A DNA stretch of 64,000 nt from Rhizobium sp. WYCCWR10014 (GCF_001657485.1 NZ_LXFU01000029.1:186001-250000), one strand, 5' to 3'. Positions 1-10,288 are shown, numbered from the stretch's first letter. Made by a program: numbers and translations. Notes: generated by a model not told the origin, from the sequence alone.

Positions 1-569
1 GCTCCAATCATGCGCTGCATCTCGGCCTGACCGAAGCCGGCATGGGCACCAAGGGCATTGTCGCCTCATCGGCGGCGATGGGCTTCGTGCTGCAGCACGG
101 CATCGGCGATACGATCCGCGTGTCGCTGACGCCCGAGCCGAACGGCGACCGCACGCGCGAAGTCCAGGTGGCGCAGGAAATCCTGCAGGTCATGGGCTTT
201 CGCCAGTTCATACCCGTCGTTGCGGCCTGTCCGGGCTGTGGACGCACGACGTCGACGGTATTCCAGGAACTTGCCCAGAACATCCAGAACGACATCCGCA
301 AGAACATGCCGGTCTGGCGCGAAAAGTACCCTGGAGTGGAGGCGCTGAACGTCGCCGTCATGGGCTGCATCGTCAACGGGCCGGGCGAAAGCAAACATGC
401 CGATATCGGCATTTCGCTTCCGGGCACCGGCGAGACGCCGGCGGCCCCCGTTTTCATCGACGGCCGGAAGGCGCTGACGCTGCGCGGTCCCAATATCGCC
501 GCCGATTTCGAGGCGCTGGTTGTCGACTATATCGAGAAGCGTTTCGGCCAGCGGACGGCGGCGGAATGA
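1..569 (+). CDS. ispG: IspG (GcpE), 4-hydroxy-3-methylbut-2-enyl diphosphate synthase, C-terminal part
   Basis: IspG converts methylerythritol cyclodiphosphate to HMBPP in the MEP isoprenoid pathway, using a [4Fe-4S] cluster. The 5' end lies outside the window: the frame is already open at base 3, reading [16 protein letters not shown]. Cluster cysteines are visible in CPGCGRTT and in the GCIVNGPGE motif, both hallmarks of the C-terminal ferredoxin-like domain. It ends in TGA 17 bases before the next start codon, so co-transcription with the aminotransferase gene is likely. Identification is secure; only the N-terminal TIM-barrel half is missing. Confidence 0.95.
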   Translation, partial: SNHALHLGLTEAGMGTKGIVASSAAMGFVLQHGIGDTIRVSLTPEPNGDRTREVQVAQEILQVMGFRQFIPVVAACPGCGRTTSTVFQELAQNIQNDIRKNMPVWREKYPGVEALNVAVMGCIVNGPGESKHADIGISLPGTGETPAAPVFIDGRKALTLRGPNIAADFEALVVDYIEKRFGQRTAAE

Positions 570-585
570 CCGCCTGCAACTTCGG

Positions 586-1639
586 ATGAGCCAGTACTGG
601 TCGCCCATCGTCAGCAAGCTTCAGCCCTATGTCGCGGGCGAGCAGCCCCGTATCGCGAACATGGTCAAGCTCAATACCAACGAAAGCCCTTACGGGCCGT
701 CTCCGAAGGCGCTCGAGGCGATCCGGGAAGCGGCGGACGATCGTCTGCGGCTCTATCCAGATCCCGCTGCCACGGAATTGCGCGAGACGATCGCGGCTCG
801 TTTCGGCCTGACGGCGGAAGAAGTATTCGTCGGCAACGGCTCCGACGAGGTTCTTGCGCATACGTTCCAGGCTCTGCTGAAACATGAGCGGCCGCTTCTC
901 TATCCCGATGTGACCTACGCCTTCTATTCGACCTATAGCCTGCTATACGGCATCGAGGCGATCGAGGTGCCGGTCGATGGCAGGTTCGAAGTCCGGCTGG
1001 CGGATTACGACAGGCCCTGCGGCGCGATCATCATCCCCAATCCGAATGCGCCGACCGGCATCGGCCTGCCGCTCACCGGCATCGAGGCCCTTCTTGCCGC
1101 CCATCCGGACGCGGTCGTCGTCATAGACGAGGCCTATATCGATTTCGGTGGTGAAAGCGCCATCCCGCTGATATCCACGCATCCCAACCTGCTTGTCATT
1201 CAGACCCTGTCGAAGTCCCGTTCGCTTGCCGGTCTGCGCATCGGCTTCGCGCTGGGGCAGCGGCCGCTGATCGAGGCGCTGGAAGGACAGCTTCAATTCC
1301 TATCCGCTCGATCGTCTGGCGCAGCTTGCCGCGACGGCGGCGATCAAGGACGAGGCGTGGTTCGAGACAGGCCGGAGGAGCATCATCGCCAGCCGGGAAA
1401 GCCTTGTTAGGGAACTCGAAGCGCTGGATTTCGAGGTGCTGCCGTCCCAGGCGAATTTCGTTTTCGCAAGGCACAAAAGCCGTTCGGGCGCAGCATTTCA
1501 AGCCGCTCTGCGGGAGCGCGGCATTCTCGTCCGGCATTTTGCCAAGCCGCGTATTTCGGACTTCCTGCGGATCAGCATCGGCACGGATGAGGAGTGTGCC
1601 CGTCTGGTCTCCGCTCTCAAGGAGATACTGGCGGCCTGA
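586..1639 (+). pseudogene. hisC: HisC-type histidinol-phosphate aminotransferase, frameshifted
   Basis: This is a PLP-dependent fold-type I aminotransferase of the HisC family. The frame starting at ATG 586 (MSQYWSPIV) carries the family motifs [29 protein letters not shown] and the PLP lysine region [18 protein letters not shown]. Near base 1285, after LIEALE, the frame breaks. Translation resumes in the next frame with [20 protein letters not shown] and runs to TGA 1637-1639 ([15 protein letters not shown]). Family members normally read [11 protein letters not shown] here, so about 8 bases (3n+2) appear to be missing. Either the gene is inactivated or the assembly has an error. Rhizobia usually carry other hisC paralogues, so histidine synthesis need not be lost. 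Confidence 0.8.
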
Positions 1640-1648
1640 CCTGTCGCT

Positions 1649-2563
1649 TCAGCTCTTCCGGTCGGCGATGAAATGCGCTGCAGAAGTGAGGATCGAGGCG
1701 CGGGCGCCGTAAGGGGCAAGCAGCGCTTCGGCATCGCGGACGTGCTCACGGAGCTGGGTCTCGGCCCATTCCATGCCGCGCAGGGCGACGAGTGTTCCCT
1801 TACCGCGGGCCGCATCCTTGCCGGTCGCCTTGCCCATGGTCGCCGCATCCGAAGTCAGGTCGAGAATGTCGTCAGCAAGCTGGAAGGCAAGACCGATCTT
1901 TTCGCCGAAGGCGCGCAGGCGGCGCCGATCTTCCGGCGGGCTTGCCGAGATGACGGCGCCGGCTTCACAGGCGAAGCGGATCAGCGCGCCCGTTTTCATC
2001 GCCTGCAGGCGGATGATGCCACTCTCGTCGGGGGCCTGCTTTTCCGCCGCGAGATCGAGCGCCTGGCCGCCAGCCATGCCGCCGAGACCGGCCGCGCGGG
2101 CAAGGGCCAGTACCAGCGATGCCTTGCTCGTATCGGGAAGGGTCGTTTCCGGCGCGGCGATGATGTCGAAGGCATAGGTCAGAAGGCTGTCGCCGGCGAG
2201 GATCGCCGTCGCTTCGTCGAACTTGATGTGTACCGTCGGTTTGCCGCGGCGCAGGTCGTCATCGTCCATGGCCGGCAGGTCGTCGTGCACGAGGGAATAG
2301 CAGTGGACGCATTCGAGTGCGGCGCCGACGCGAAGTGCCGCCTCGGCGTCGCCGCCGAGAAGGGCGGCACTTTCGACGACGAGAAACGGGCGCAGCCGCT
2401 TGCCGCCGTTCAGCACGGCATAATGCATGGCATCGCGCAGCGTCTCGGGCCTGGCGATTTCATCGGAAAGGGCACTCGGTGAAAGCAATGCGTCGAGCAG
2501 CGCCTCGATGTCGCGGGCGTTGTTCTTCAGCCTCGTCTCGAAAGTGTCCGGGTTCGCGTCCAT
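1649..2563 (-). CDS. ispA: Polyprenyl synthetase, farnesyl diphosphate synthase type
   Basis: This enzyme condenses IPP with DMAPP and GPP to give farnesyl diphosphate. The 304-residue protein has GGKRLRP near residue 53, the first aspartate-rich motif DDLPAMDDDD at 94-103, MKTGALI near 189, and the second motif DDILD at 231-235. The start MDANPDTFET was chosen because it matches the usual family N-terminus; the frame stays open further upstream without family similarity. It converges on the aminotransferase gene, with 9 bases between stops. A geranylgeranyl or longer product cannot be excluded from sequence alone. Confidence 0.88.
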   Translation of the reverse strand: MDANPDTFETRLKNNARDIEALLDALLSPSALSDEIARPETLRDAMHYAVLNGGKRLRPFLVVESAALLGGDAEAALRVGAALECVHCYSLVHDDLPAMDDDDLRRGKPTVHIKFDEATAILAGDSLLTYAFDIIAAPETTLPDTSKASLVLALARAAGLGGMAGGQALDLAAEKQAPDESGIIRLQAMKTGALIRFACEAGAVISASPPEDRRRLRAFGEKIGLAFQLADDILDLTSDAATMGKATGKDAARGKGTLVALRGMEWAETQLREHVRDAEALLAPYGARASILTSAAHFIADRKS

Positions 2564-2733
2564 GGGCGCTGTTTGGCATGAGCGCCCCCGGGCTTGCAAC
2601 GGAATTGTCGATGGCGGCAGCAAGATTCGCCGCGCACTCTGGCATAAGCTCCGCACAGGCGTTATGAGACGACAGGAGCGAAATCGGACTGGGGACATTG
2701 GATATAGCGCCGGAGAGAGAGGACAGCGTCGAC

Positions 2734-3435
2734 ATGCCGGCTCGTCGGCGATGGTTCGGAGACCGGCGCGTGTTGAAACGCATTGTTCTTGCCGTGCTGA
2801 TCTTGCTGATCCTTCCCTATGCGCTGATCTTTTTCTATCTGCTGCCCTTCATTCACCCCGTCTCGACGCTGATGCTGCGCGACCTCGTGCTGCTGCGTGG
2901 CTACGACAGGCAATGGGTGTCGCTGGACAAGATCGCGCCGGTTGTGGTGCAGTCGGTGATGATGTCGGAGGACGGACAATATTGCTTTCACGGCGGCGTC
3001 GACTGGGCGGAAATGCGCATGCTGGTCGAGGATACGCTGAAAGGTCAGGCGACGCGTGGCGGCAGCACCATCCCGATGCAGACGGCAAAAAACCTCTTCC
3101 TCTGGAACAGCCGCTCTTTCGTGCGCAAGGCGCTGGAACTTCCGCTCGCGGTGACAACGGATTTCGTCCTGTCGAAACGACGACTGATGGAAATCTATCT
3201 CAATATCGCCGAATGGGGTCCCGGCATCTACGGCATCGAGGCAGCGGCCCAGCACCATTTCAAGGTGCCGGCCTCGAAGCTGACGCGGCGCCAGGCATCG
3301 CTGCTTGCCGTCTCGCTGCCGAACCCGATCGACCGCAATGCCGGCAAGCCCGGACGAGGCCTTCGCCGGCTCGCTGGCGTGATCGAGAGACGCGCGCAAC
3401 GTGCGGGTGATTACATCAAGTGCATCTATGATTGA
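2734..3435 (+). CDS. mtgA: Monofunctional biosynthetic peptidoglycan transglycosylase MtgA
   Basis: MtgA is a GT51 glycosyltransferase that polymerises lipid II at the periplasmic face of the inner membrane. The 233-residue product has one N-terminal membrane anchor ([20 protein letters not shown]). GT51 motifs follow in order: [14 protein letters not shown] with the catalytic Glu, [16 protein letters not shown], and [22 protein letters not shown] 2734 was preferred over TTG 2698 because a purine-rich GGAGAGAGAGGA precedes it. It is divergent from the prenyl synthetase gene, an apt neighbour because isoprenoids supply the lipid carrier. Confidence 0.9.
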   Translation: MPARRRWFGDRRVLKRIVLAVLILLILPYALIFFYLLPFIHPVSTLMLRDLVLLRGYDRQWVSLDKIAPVVVQSVMMSEDGQYCFHGGVDWAEMRMLVEDTLKGQATRGGSTIPMQTAKNLFLWNSRSFVRKALELPLAVTTDFVLSKRRLMEIYLNIAEWGPGIYGIEAAAQHHFKVPASKLTRRQASLLAVSLPNPIDRNAGKPGRGLRRLAGVIERRAQRAGDYIKCIYD

Positions 3436-3451
3436 GATCAGAACTTGTCAT

Positions 3452-3502
3452 TAGAACAGGATGACTTTAGGCCGGGTCCGCGTAAATCTGAATCCTGTTC
3501 TA
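3452..3502. repeat. Rhizobial intergenic palindrome, copy 1
   Basis: Outer arms TAGAACAGGAT and ATCCTGTTCTA are perfect reverse complements, 29 bases apart. The centre (GGCCGGGTCCGCG) matches the copy at 9013 but its inner stem has decayed. It lies just after mtgA. This looks like a RIME-type rhizobial intergenic mosaic element. Confidence 0.8.
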
Positions 3503-3591
3503 AATTATTGAGTTAGAGCGGCAAGCGTCATCTGACAGTCTTGGTTCTGCCATATGGGCGATGCAGTCCTACCAGAGCCCCCGAGTCGCCC

Positions 3592-4314
3592 ATGACCACC
3601 ACGACATTTTCGCCCGAGCTTCTCCTTTACTCGAAGACGCATAATCCGATCCCGCCCACCCATCTCGGCAGCCGTTATCGCAAGGTCGGCGGCTTTCTAC
3701 CGGAAGCCGGCAACACCATCGTCTGCCATCTCGAGAAGGGCTCGCAGACACAGGCGGTGCTGATCGAGGCGCGTGAGACATATCTGGCGATGCCCGAGGC
3801 CCCGCAGTTCCTCTTCACGCCGATATCAAGCATTCACATGACGCTTTTCGAAGGTGTCATCGAGACCCGGCGCCGGCAGGATTGCTGGCCGGCCGATCTT
3901 CCTCTCGATGCGCCGATCGACGACATGACCGAGCTGATGGCGGCCCGGCTCGAAGGTTTCTCGGTGTTCGATCCCTTCAAGGTCGCCGTCGTCGACGCTC
4001 GCCCGTCGGGCCTGCTCGTCGACGGAGCGACCGAGAAGGACCGCAAGGTCATGCGCGCCTGGCGCAATGCGCTGGCCGAACTTCTGGGCTATCGCCAGCC
4101 GAACCATGAGGATTACAAGTTCCACATGACCTTCGCCTATGCGATCGAACGGCTGGAGGACGAAGCCTTGCCGCGCTGGCAGGCAATGCTCGACAACGTG
4201 GCGGGGGATATCCGCCGCAAAGCCCCTGTTCTCGAGCTTAATCCGCCGGCATTCTGCGTGTTCGAAGACATGAATCATTTCCACGAATTGCTGATCTTCG
4301 ATTTTGAAGCCTGA
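3592..4314 (+). CDS. DUF1868-like 2H phosphoesterase superfamily protein
   Basis: The 240-residue protein has two H-x-T motifs, HMTLFEG (His82, Thr84) and FHMTFAY (His178, Thr180), spaced as in the 2H phosphoesterase fold (LigT, cyclic phosphodiesterases). No signal peptide is seen. The layout fits DUF1868, whose substrate is unknown; action on a 2',3'-cyclic phosphate or a related nucleotide or RNA end is inference. ATG 3592 (MTTTTFSPELL) was chosen as the conserved-looking start. The GST gene begins 13 bases after its stop, so the two are probably one operon. Confidence 0.7.
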   Translation: MTTTTFSPELLLYSKTHNPIPPTHLGSRYRKVGGFLPEAGNTIVCHLEKGSQTQAVLIEARETYLAMPEAPQFLFTPISSIHMTLFEGVIETRRRQDCWPADLPLDAPIDDMTELMAARLEGFSVFDPFKVAVVDARPSGLLVDGATEKDRKVMRAWRNALAELLGYRQPNHEDYKFHMTFAYAIERLEDEALPRWQAMLDNVAGDIRRKAPVLELNPPAFCVFEDMNHFHELLIFDFEA

Positions 4315-4327
4315 ACGGGAGATGCCC

Positions 4328-4975
4328 ATGGATAGACCGACGCTCTACATCGCCAACAAGAACTACTCCTCCTGGTCGTTCCGGCCCTGGATGGCGCTGA
4401 CGGGCGCCGGCGTCGATTTCGAGGAGGTCCTGATCCCCTTCGACTATCCTGGTGGCAATCCCGATATCAAGGCGGTTTCGCCGACCGGGCGGGTGCCGCT
4501 CCTGCAGCACGGCGCATTGAAGGTCTGGGAATCGCTGGCGATCATCGAATATGTCGCCGAGCTTTATCCGGACGCCGGCCTTCTGCCGAGGGATCGGGCC
4601 AAGCGGGCACTCGCCCGTTCTGTTTCGATGGAAATGCTCTCGAGCTTCCGAGCTCTGCGCAGTGCCTGCCCGATGAATATACGCCGGCCGAAGGGCAGGA
4701 TCGCGTTGCCGGATGGTGTCGACGCCGATATCAGCCGCATCGAGACGATCTGGCGCGACCTCCTGCAGCAATCCGGCGGACCGTTTCTGTTTGGCGCATT
4801 CTGCGGGGCGGATGCGATGTTTGCGCCCGTCGTCAACAGGTTCGACATTTACGATCTCGTCAGCCGAAACGACACGCTGGCCTATATGGGGACCATGAAG
4901 GCGCATCCGGCCTGGCGGAGGTGGGAAGAGGCGGCCCGCGCCGAGCCTTGGATCGTGCCGGAGGACGAAGTCTGA
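4328..4975 (+). CDS. Glutathione S-transferase family protein
   Basis: A cytosolic GST-like protein of 215 residues. The N-terminal thioredoxin-like half contains NKNYSSWSFRPWMAL, the cis-proline region GRVPLLQ and the glutathione-binding ESLAIIEYVAELYP. A helical C-terminal half follows. ATG 4328 is preferred to 4322 because GGGAG lies 7 bases upstream of it. The substrate is unknown; members with this N-terminus are often annotated as detoxification GSTs. Confidence 0.85.
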   Translation: MDRPTLYIANKNYSSWSFRPWMALTGAGVDFEEVLIPFDYPGGNPDIKAVSPTGRVPLLQHGALKVWESLAIIEYVAELYPDAGLLPRDRAKRALARSVSMEMLSSFRALRSACPMNIRRPKGRIALPDGVDADISRIETIWRDLLQQSGGPFLFGAFCGADAMFAPVVNRFDIYDLVSRNDTLAYMGTMKAHPAWRRWEEAARAEPWIVPEDEV

Positions 4976-5130
4976 GCCTGGAATCATCGGCTTCGCAAAA
5001 AATACGCATGGGGACTGGTCAAGGCCACCCCTTGCATGTATAAGCGCGCCAAATTCCGAAATCGCGACATGTCCGTTTCGGCCGCCGGTGTGGCCGTGGG
5101 AATGTTTTGCCCGCAAGTGGAGTAAGAGAA

Positions 5131-5316
5131 ATGGCTGTACCGAAGAGAAAAACAAGCCCGTCCAAGCGCGGTATGCGCCGTTCGGCAGACGCACTGAAGG
5201 CTCCGACCTACGTCGAAGACAAGAACTCCGGCGAATTGCGCCGCCCGCATCATATCGACCTGAAGACCGGTATGTATCGCGGCCGCCAGGTTCTGACGCC
5301 GAAGGAAAGCGCATAA
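5131..5316 (+). CDS. rpmF: 50S ribosomal protein L32
   Basis: The 61-residue basic protein begins [18 protein letters not shown], the universal L32 signature, and continues with a short conserved C-terminal part ([20 protein letters not shown]). It belongs to the large ribosomal subunit. A purine-rich AGTAAGAGAA precedes the start, and a strong intrinsic terminator follows at 5351, so it is probably a single-gene transcript. Confidence 0.97.
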
Positions 5317-5350
5317 TTTCCCGATCCGGCTTGTCCGATCGAAGTTTCAA

Positions 5351-5373
5351 GGCCGGCGTCACGCCGGCCTTTT
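5351..5373 (+). terminator. Intrinsic terminator after rpmF
   Basis: Perfect 8-bp stem GGCCGGCG / CGCCGGCC with a 3-base loop, followed by TTTT. Confidence 0.85.
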
Positions 5374-5461
5374 GCATTTCGACGATATAATATTTGCAAT
5401 GACTTGCGGTGGGACAACGGTTTGCGGCAGTATTCTTCCATGATGCGCTGGGAGATTGCCG

Positions 5462-5869
5462 ATGATAGCCGCCATGCCCCTGATGATTATCCCGTTTGTT
5501 CTTTATAATCTTGCGATGCTGGGCCTGATGGGCGATGGCGGCATTCCGGCACTGCAACATGATATCATCGTGCTGTCGATGATCTCAGGCGCGATCTGGA
5601 GCATGGCGCTCGGCGATCTTTTCATCGTCATCGCACTTGTCGTGCTGTTCTTCGAAATCCTCAAAGCCACCAGAACCGGTCCCGGCAATCTCGTCAACCA
5701 CATGCTGTCGATGCTGGTGTTCATCGCCTTCCTGGTCGAGTTTTTGCTCGTCCGGGATGCTGCGACGCAGGTCTTCTTCATTTTGATGACGATCGCTCTG
5801 ATCGATGTCATCGGCGGTTTTGCCGTGTCGATCCGGAGCGCCGGGCGGGATGTCTCGATCGGATTATAG
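5462..5869 (+). CDS. Small integral membrane protein, unknown function
   Basis: A 135-residue very hydrophobic protein with about four membrane segments (MIIPFVLYNLAML, IWSMALGDLFIVIALVVLFF, NHMLSMLVFIAFLVEFLLV, VFFILMTIALIDVIGGFAV). No family was recognised. ATG 5462 has GGAGAT just upstream at 5451; a TTG at 5456 is also possible. Its stop overlaps the end of phaR on the opposite strand (convergent, tail to tail). The ordered hydrophobicity supports a real gene. Confidence 0.65.
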   Translation: MIAAMPLMIIPFVLYNLAMLGLMGDGGIPALQHDIIVLSMISGAIWSMALGDLFIVIALVVLFFEILKATRTGPGNLVNHMLSMLVFIAFLVEFLLVRDAATQVFFILMTIALIDVIGGFAVSIRSAGRDVSIGL

Positions 5870-6436
5870 GTTGTCGAGCTTGTTCTGAAGGGCGCGGAGC
5901 TGTTCCTTCAGCTCATCGATATCCTTGGCCTCGGCCTTGCGGCTTTCCTTGGCAGGCGGGGTCATGAAGGGCGAGAACATCTGCATCGCCTGCTGAAACA
6001 GCTCGGTGTTGCGGCGAACATGGTCCTCGACCATCTGCAACGGCAACTGCAGGTTCTTGCCGAGCGGCGTTTCGCCGAAGGCACGGTTTACCTGCTCGCG
6101 CATCTGGGCCTGTTGTTCGGTGAAGGAGCGCATCGAATGTTCGAGAAAGCTCGGCACGACCATTTGCATCTGGTCGCCGTAATAGGTGATGAGCTGTCGC
6201 AGGAAGGAGATCGGGAGCAACGTGTTGCCGGTCTTCGATTCCTGTTCGAAGATGATCTGGGTCAGCACCGAATGGGTGATGTCATCTCCGCTTTTTGCAT
6301 CTTGTACGGTAAATTCTTCGCCCTTCTTCACCATCTCCGCCAGGTCTTCCAGCGTCACGTAAGTGCTGGTGCCCGTGTTGTATAGGCGGCGATTGGCGTA
6401 TTTCTTGATAACGATCTGACCCTCATGCTTCGCCAT
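5864..6436 (-). CDS. phaR: PHB synthesis repressor PhaR
   Basis: PhaR (AniA in Sinorhizobium) senses PHB granules and represses phasin and other carbon-flow genes. The 190-residue protein has the PHB_acc_N DNA-binding domain at its start (IVIKKYANRRLYNTGTSTYV, TLEDLAEMVKKGEEF) followed by the PHB-binding region (FLRQLITYYGDQMQMVVPSF). A short charged coiled-coil tail ends it (DIDELKEQLRALQNKLDNL). The start MAKHEGQ has AGGAG 7-8 bases upstream. It is divergent from phaAB, the classical rhizobial arrangement. Confidence 0.95.
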   Translation of the reverse strand: MAKHEGQIVIKKYANRRLYNTGTSTYVTLEDLAEMVKKGEEFTVQDAKSGDDITHSVLTQIIFEQESKTGNTLLPISFLRQLITYYGDQMQMVVPSFLEHSMRSFTEQQAQMREQVNRAFGETPLGKNLQLPLQMVEDHVRRNTELFQQAMQMFSPFMTPPAKESRKAEAKDIDELKEQLRALQNKLDNL

Positions 6437-6611
6437 ATCAGTCTCCTGAACCCCCGTCTGATTTATGGATATTCCTCCATTTGAGACTGTAAACGCAAAA
6501 GAAGCCCGGTGACAATCTCTTTGTGCGATGCGGCAAACCTTTAACAGAGCAGATGAATCGGGGTTTGACGGGCGTTGCCTAAAAATGACGGCAGCCGGTC
6601 TTCGCGTTTGA

Positions 6612-7856
<1,245 letters not shown>

Positions 7857-7927
7857 ATAGCATACGATCCATGCTTGATTGAAGATCCCGCCAAGCGGCG
7901 GGGCGAAAAACAAAAGGGGAGCGGAAC

Positions 7928-8653
7928 ATGAGCAGAGTGGCTTTGGTCACCGGGGGTACACGCGGCATCGGCGCGGCAATATCCATGGCACTGAAAAATG
8001 CCGGATACAGGGTCGCCGCCAGCTATGCCGGCAACGACGAGAAGGCCAAAGCCTTCCACGACGTTACCGGCGTTCCGGTGTTCAAATGGGATGTTTCGGA
8101 TTACCTCGCCTGCGGCGAAGGAATTGCCAGGGTTGAAAGCGAGATCGGCCCGGTCGAAATCCTGGTCAACAATGCCGGCATCACCCGCGACGCGATGTTC
8201 CACAAAATGACGCAGCAGCAATGGCACGAGGTGATCAATACCAACCTCACCGGCCTGTTCAACATGACGCATCAGGTCTGGACCGGCATGCGTGACCGCA
8301 GCTTCGGCCGTATCGTCAATATCTCGTCGATCAACGGGCAGAAGGGCCAGATGGGCCAGGTGAATTATTCGGCGGCCAAGGCGGGCGATCTCGGCTTCAC
8401 CAAGGCGCTGGCCCAGGAAGGTGCTGCCAAGAACATCACCGTCAACGCTATTTGCCCCGGTTACATCGGAACGGAAATGGTGCTTGCCGTGCCGGAGAAG
8501 GTGCTGAACGAACGCATCATTCCGCAGATCCCCGTCGGCCGTCTCGGCGAACCGGAAGAGATCGCGCGCTGCGTTACCTTCCTCGTCTCCGACGATGCCG
8601 GCTTCATCACCGGTTCGACAATTACGGCCAATGGCGGACAGTTCTTCGCCTAG
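7928..8653 (+). CDS. phaB: Acetoacetyl-CoA reductase PhaB
   Basis: This NADPH-dependent short-chain dehydrogenase makes (R)-3-hydroxybutyryl-CoA for PHB. The 241-residue SDR has the cofactor motif TGGTRGIG at 8-15, NNAG at 81-84, and the catalytic Ser134, Tyr147 and Lys151 (NISSINGQ, VNYSAAKAG). AAAAGGGGAG precedes the start. It is the second gene of the phaAB operon, which ends at the hairpin at 8695. Confidence 0.96.
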   Translation: MSRVALVTGGTRGIGAAISMALKNAGYRVAASYAGNDEKAKAFHDVTGVPVFKWDVSDYLACGEGIARVESEIGPVEILVNNAGITRDAMFHKMTQQQWHEVINTNLTGLFNMTHQVWTGMRDRSFGRIVNISSINGQKGQMGQVNYSAAKAGDLGFTKALAQEGAAKNITVNAICPGYIGTEMVLAVPEKVLNERIIPQIPVGRLGEPEEIARCVTFLVSDDAGFITGSTITANGGQFFA

Positions 8654-8694
8654 GTATTTCTGTCTTCGAGTCGACAGTAGAGATTAGATTCAAA

Positions 8695-8733
8695 GCGATT
8701 GGCGCGTCCGGCTGGACGCGCCAATCGCCGTTT
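8695..8733 (+). terminator. Strong hairpin terminator after phaAB
   Basis: Perfect 15-bp inverted repeat, GCGATTGGCGCGTCC and GGACGCGCCAATCGC, around the loop GGCT, followed by CGTTTAT. The stem is very stable but the T-run is short. Confidence 0.7.
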
Positions 8734-8801
8734 ATGGACGTCATCTGCGATGATGCCGGCCGCGATCTTGTGGCCGGAGTAGTAGGGCGTTTTCGAGAAG
8801 A

Positions 8802-8960
8802 TCAAGAGCGCCGGTCTGTGTTCGGACGTCGCTGTGGCCGAGCTCTGGCCGGCACTTTGCGCAGCGAAGGATCTTTGCTGCTAAGGGCTGATATCGCAGT
8901 CGTCAGGAAAGCCGACGCGATGAGAATGGCGACGAGGGAGTTCAGCAAAATCTGAATCAT
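8802..8960 (-). CDS. Putative 52-residue single-pass membrane peptide
   Basis: A short frame opens with MIQILLNSLVAILIASAFL, a clear hydrophobic segment, followed by a basic tail rich in Arg and Pro (KVPARARPQRRPNTDRRS). AAAGGAAA sits about 8 bases before the ATG. The N-terminus could be a signal or a membrane anchor. No homologue was recognised. It is the only plausible gene in 8654-9265; a chance frame remains possible. Confidence 0.35.
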   Translation of the reverse strand: MIQILLNSLVAILIASAFLTTAISALSSKDPSLRKVPARARPQRRPNTDRRS

Positions 8961-9012
8961 GGAAACGTTTCCTTTCCGGGGCGCCGGGCGGCTGTGCCTG
9001 TCCGTTGCGCTC

Positions 9013-9064
9013 TAGAACAGGATGATTTTAGGCCGGGTCGGCCTAAAATCTGAATCCTGTTCTA
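9013..9064. repeat. Rhizobial intergenic palindrome, copy 2
   Basis: A fully preserved copy of the element at 3452. Outer arms TAGAACAGGAT / ATCCTGTTCTA enclose a second palindrome ATTTTAGGCC / GGCCTAAAAT. It is joined to a second module at 9077. Confidence 0.85.
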
Positions 9065-9076
9065 TATTCTTTAGTG

Positions 9077-9126
9077 AGAGCATGATGTCGTCCGAAAACC
9101 GCTCACACTTTTCGGCATCACGCTCT
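9077..9126. repeat. RIME-type module (AGAGC...GCTCT)
   Basis: Near-palindromic ends (AGAGCATGATG / CATCACGCTCT) with an inner stem CCGAAAA / TTTTCGG. The same module, inverted, is found at 32799-32848. Confidence 0.8.
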
Positions 9127-9214
9127 GAAGGAAATATGTGCCTGCCCGTTAGGCGGCGCTAGATTTGACTTTCGCAACCGATTGTCAACGTCTCGTTGAC
9201 GGATGCGGCAGGCC

Positions 9215-9243
9215 AAAATAAAACGGGCGCCAAGGCGCCCGTT
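9215..9243 (-). terminator. Intrinsic terminator of the minus-strand lipoprotein gene
   Basis: On the minus strand AACGGGCGCC, TT, GGCGCCCGTT forms a 10-bp stem followed by TTATTTT. It lies 23 bases after the stop codon at 9266. Confidence 0.85.
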
Positions 9244-9265
9244 GGGAGTCCGATATGCTTGCCGA

Positions 9266-9526
9266 TCAGTAGCGGCAACGGGCCTCGTAGCGGCGGCCGT
9301 ACCGGTCGCGATAGACGCAGTAGCCGCGGCGTTCGACCGACTGGCCGATCAGAGCACCGGTCAAACCGCCGGCAACGGCGCCGACGGCGGCACCACCCCA
9401 GCTGTTGGTGACGGCACCACCGATGACCGCACCGGTGCCGGCGCCGATCGCCGTACCTTGCTCGGTCGCTGTGCAGGATGCCAAGGCGCCGACGAGGGCA
9501 CCAATAAGAACAATCTTCTTCATCAT
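9266..9526 (-). CDS. Glycine-zipper lipoprotein (17 kDa surface-antigen / SlyB-like)
   Basis: An 86-residue protein with a lipoprotein signal (KKIVLIGALVGALASC, lipobox L-A-S-C). A glycine-zipper domain of repeated GxxxG steps follows (GAGTGAVIGGAV, GAVAGGLTGALIG), then a basic, Tyr-rich C-terminus with two cysteines. Such proteins sit in the outer membrane and stabilise the envelope. GGGGAG lies upstream of the paired ATG codons. It has its own terminator at 9215. The precise role is unknown. Confidence 0.8.
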   Translation of the reverse strand: MMKKIVLIGALVGALASCTATEQGTAIGAGTGAVIGGAVTNSWGGAAVGAVAGGLTGALIGQSVERRGYCVYRDRYGRRYEARCRY

Positions 9527-9553
9527 GTCGTAACTCCCCAGGTTAGTTGGCCT

Positions 9554-9709
9554 TTAGATGCGGCCCATTAGTACAAGGATAATGATAATCACGAGAACTA
9601 GCCCCAAACCGCCGGAAGGTCCATAGCCCCAGCCACGGCTATAACCCCAATTCGGCAAGGCTCCGACCAAGAGCAGAATAAGGATAATAAGAAGTATCGT
9701 GCCAAGCAT
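9554..9709 (-). CDS. DUF3309-like small hydrophobic protein
   Basis: A 51-residue protein with a hydrophobic segment at each end (MLGTILLIILILLLVGALP and LVLVIIIILVLMGRI) around a Gly/Trp/Tyr-rich linker (NWGYSRGWGYGPSGG). This is the usual look of DUF3309 proteins, common in rhizobia and of unknown function. GAAGGAA precedes the ATG. It lies 27 bases upstream of the lipoprotein gene on the same strand, so the two may be co-transcribed. Confidence 0.75.
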   Translation of the reverse strand: MLGTILLIILILLLVGALPNWGYSRGWGYGPSGGLGLVLVIIIILVLMGRI

Positions 9710-9879
9710 GGTGTGTTTCCTTCATTTCATCCGCAATTTGGATGGACTGGAAACACGCATTGGCGATTTTTGTTCCCGGTTAAGCTCCGGAAATGTGACG
9801 AAGCCTGATTCACGGTTTAATTTCCGTCATCATGCAAAATTGCCGCTATGGTTAAAAAGGCATTTAAATACAATATGTT

Positions 9880-9934
9880 GCGGTGAACAAAGCGGGAAAA
9901 TCGCGATGTCGCCGATTCGTCAGCGATTCGTTCC
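9880..9934 (+). repeat. GTGAACAAA...GATTCGT repeat, copy 1
   Basis: GTGAACAAAGCG, then AATCGC pairing with GCGATT across a loop, and paired GATTC sites exactly 11 bases apart (9914 and 9925), ending GATTCGTTC. Confidence 0.75.
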
Positions 9935-10086
9935 GTTTTTGATCGGCGCGCCACAATTGGCCGCCCCGACTTAAAGCTGTCTGAATCCTGCTCCCAAAAA
10001 GATTAATGTTGGTGCGGCGGAGCGGGAAGGGCGCTGTCGTTGCTCCGCGTCTAGTGTGGCCGGGCCTGATAGCGCTACCAGATGTA

Positions 10087-10140
10087 GCCGTGAACGAAAG
10101 GCGAAAACGACGGAGTGAGCGATTCGTCTCCGATTCGTTC
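10087..10140 (+). repeat. GTGAACAAA...GATTCGT repeat, copy 2
   Basis: GCCGTGAACGAAAGGC followed by GATTC sites at 10121 and 10132, again 11 bases apart, ending GATTCGTTC. It starts about 207 bases after copy 1. Confidence 0.75.
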
Positions 10141-10288
10141 AGGCTTTGGTCGAGAGGTTAATTTCGGGCGGATTTTTGCCTGTTCAAAATCGGGCGACGA
10201 TCATCACTCACGACCGCGAAAATGCGAACAGGAGAGAGTCTCACGATTCAGCATCTAGTGGGAAAAAGTGATTCAAAATCAATACTTA

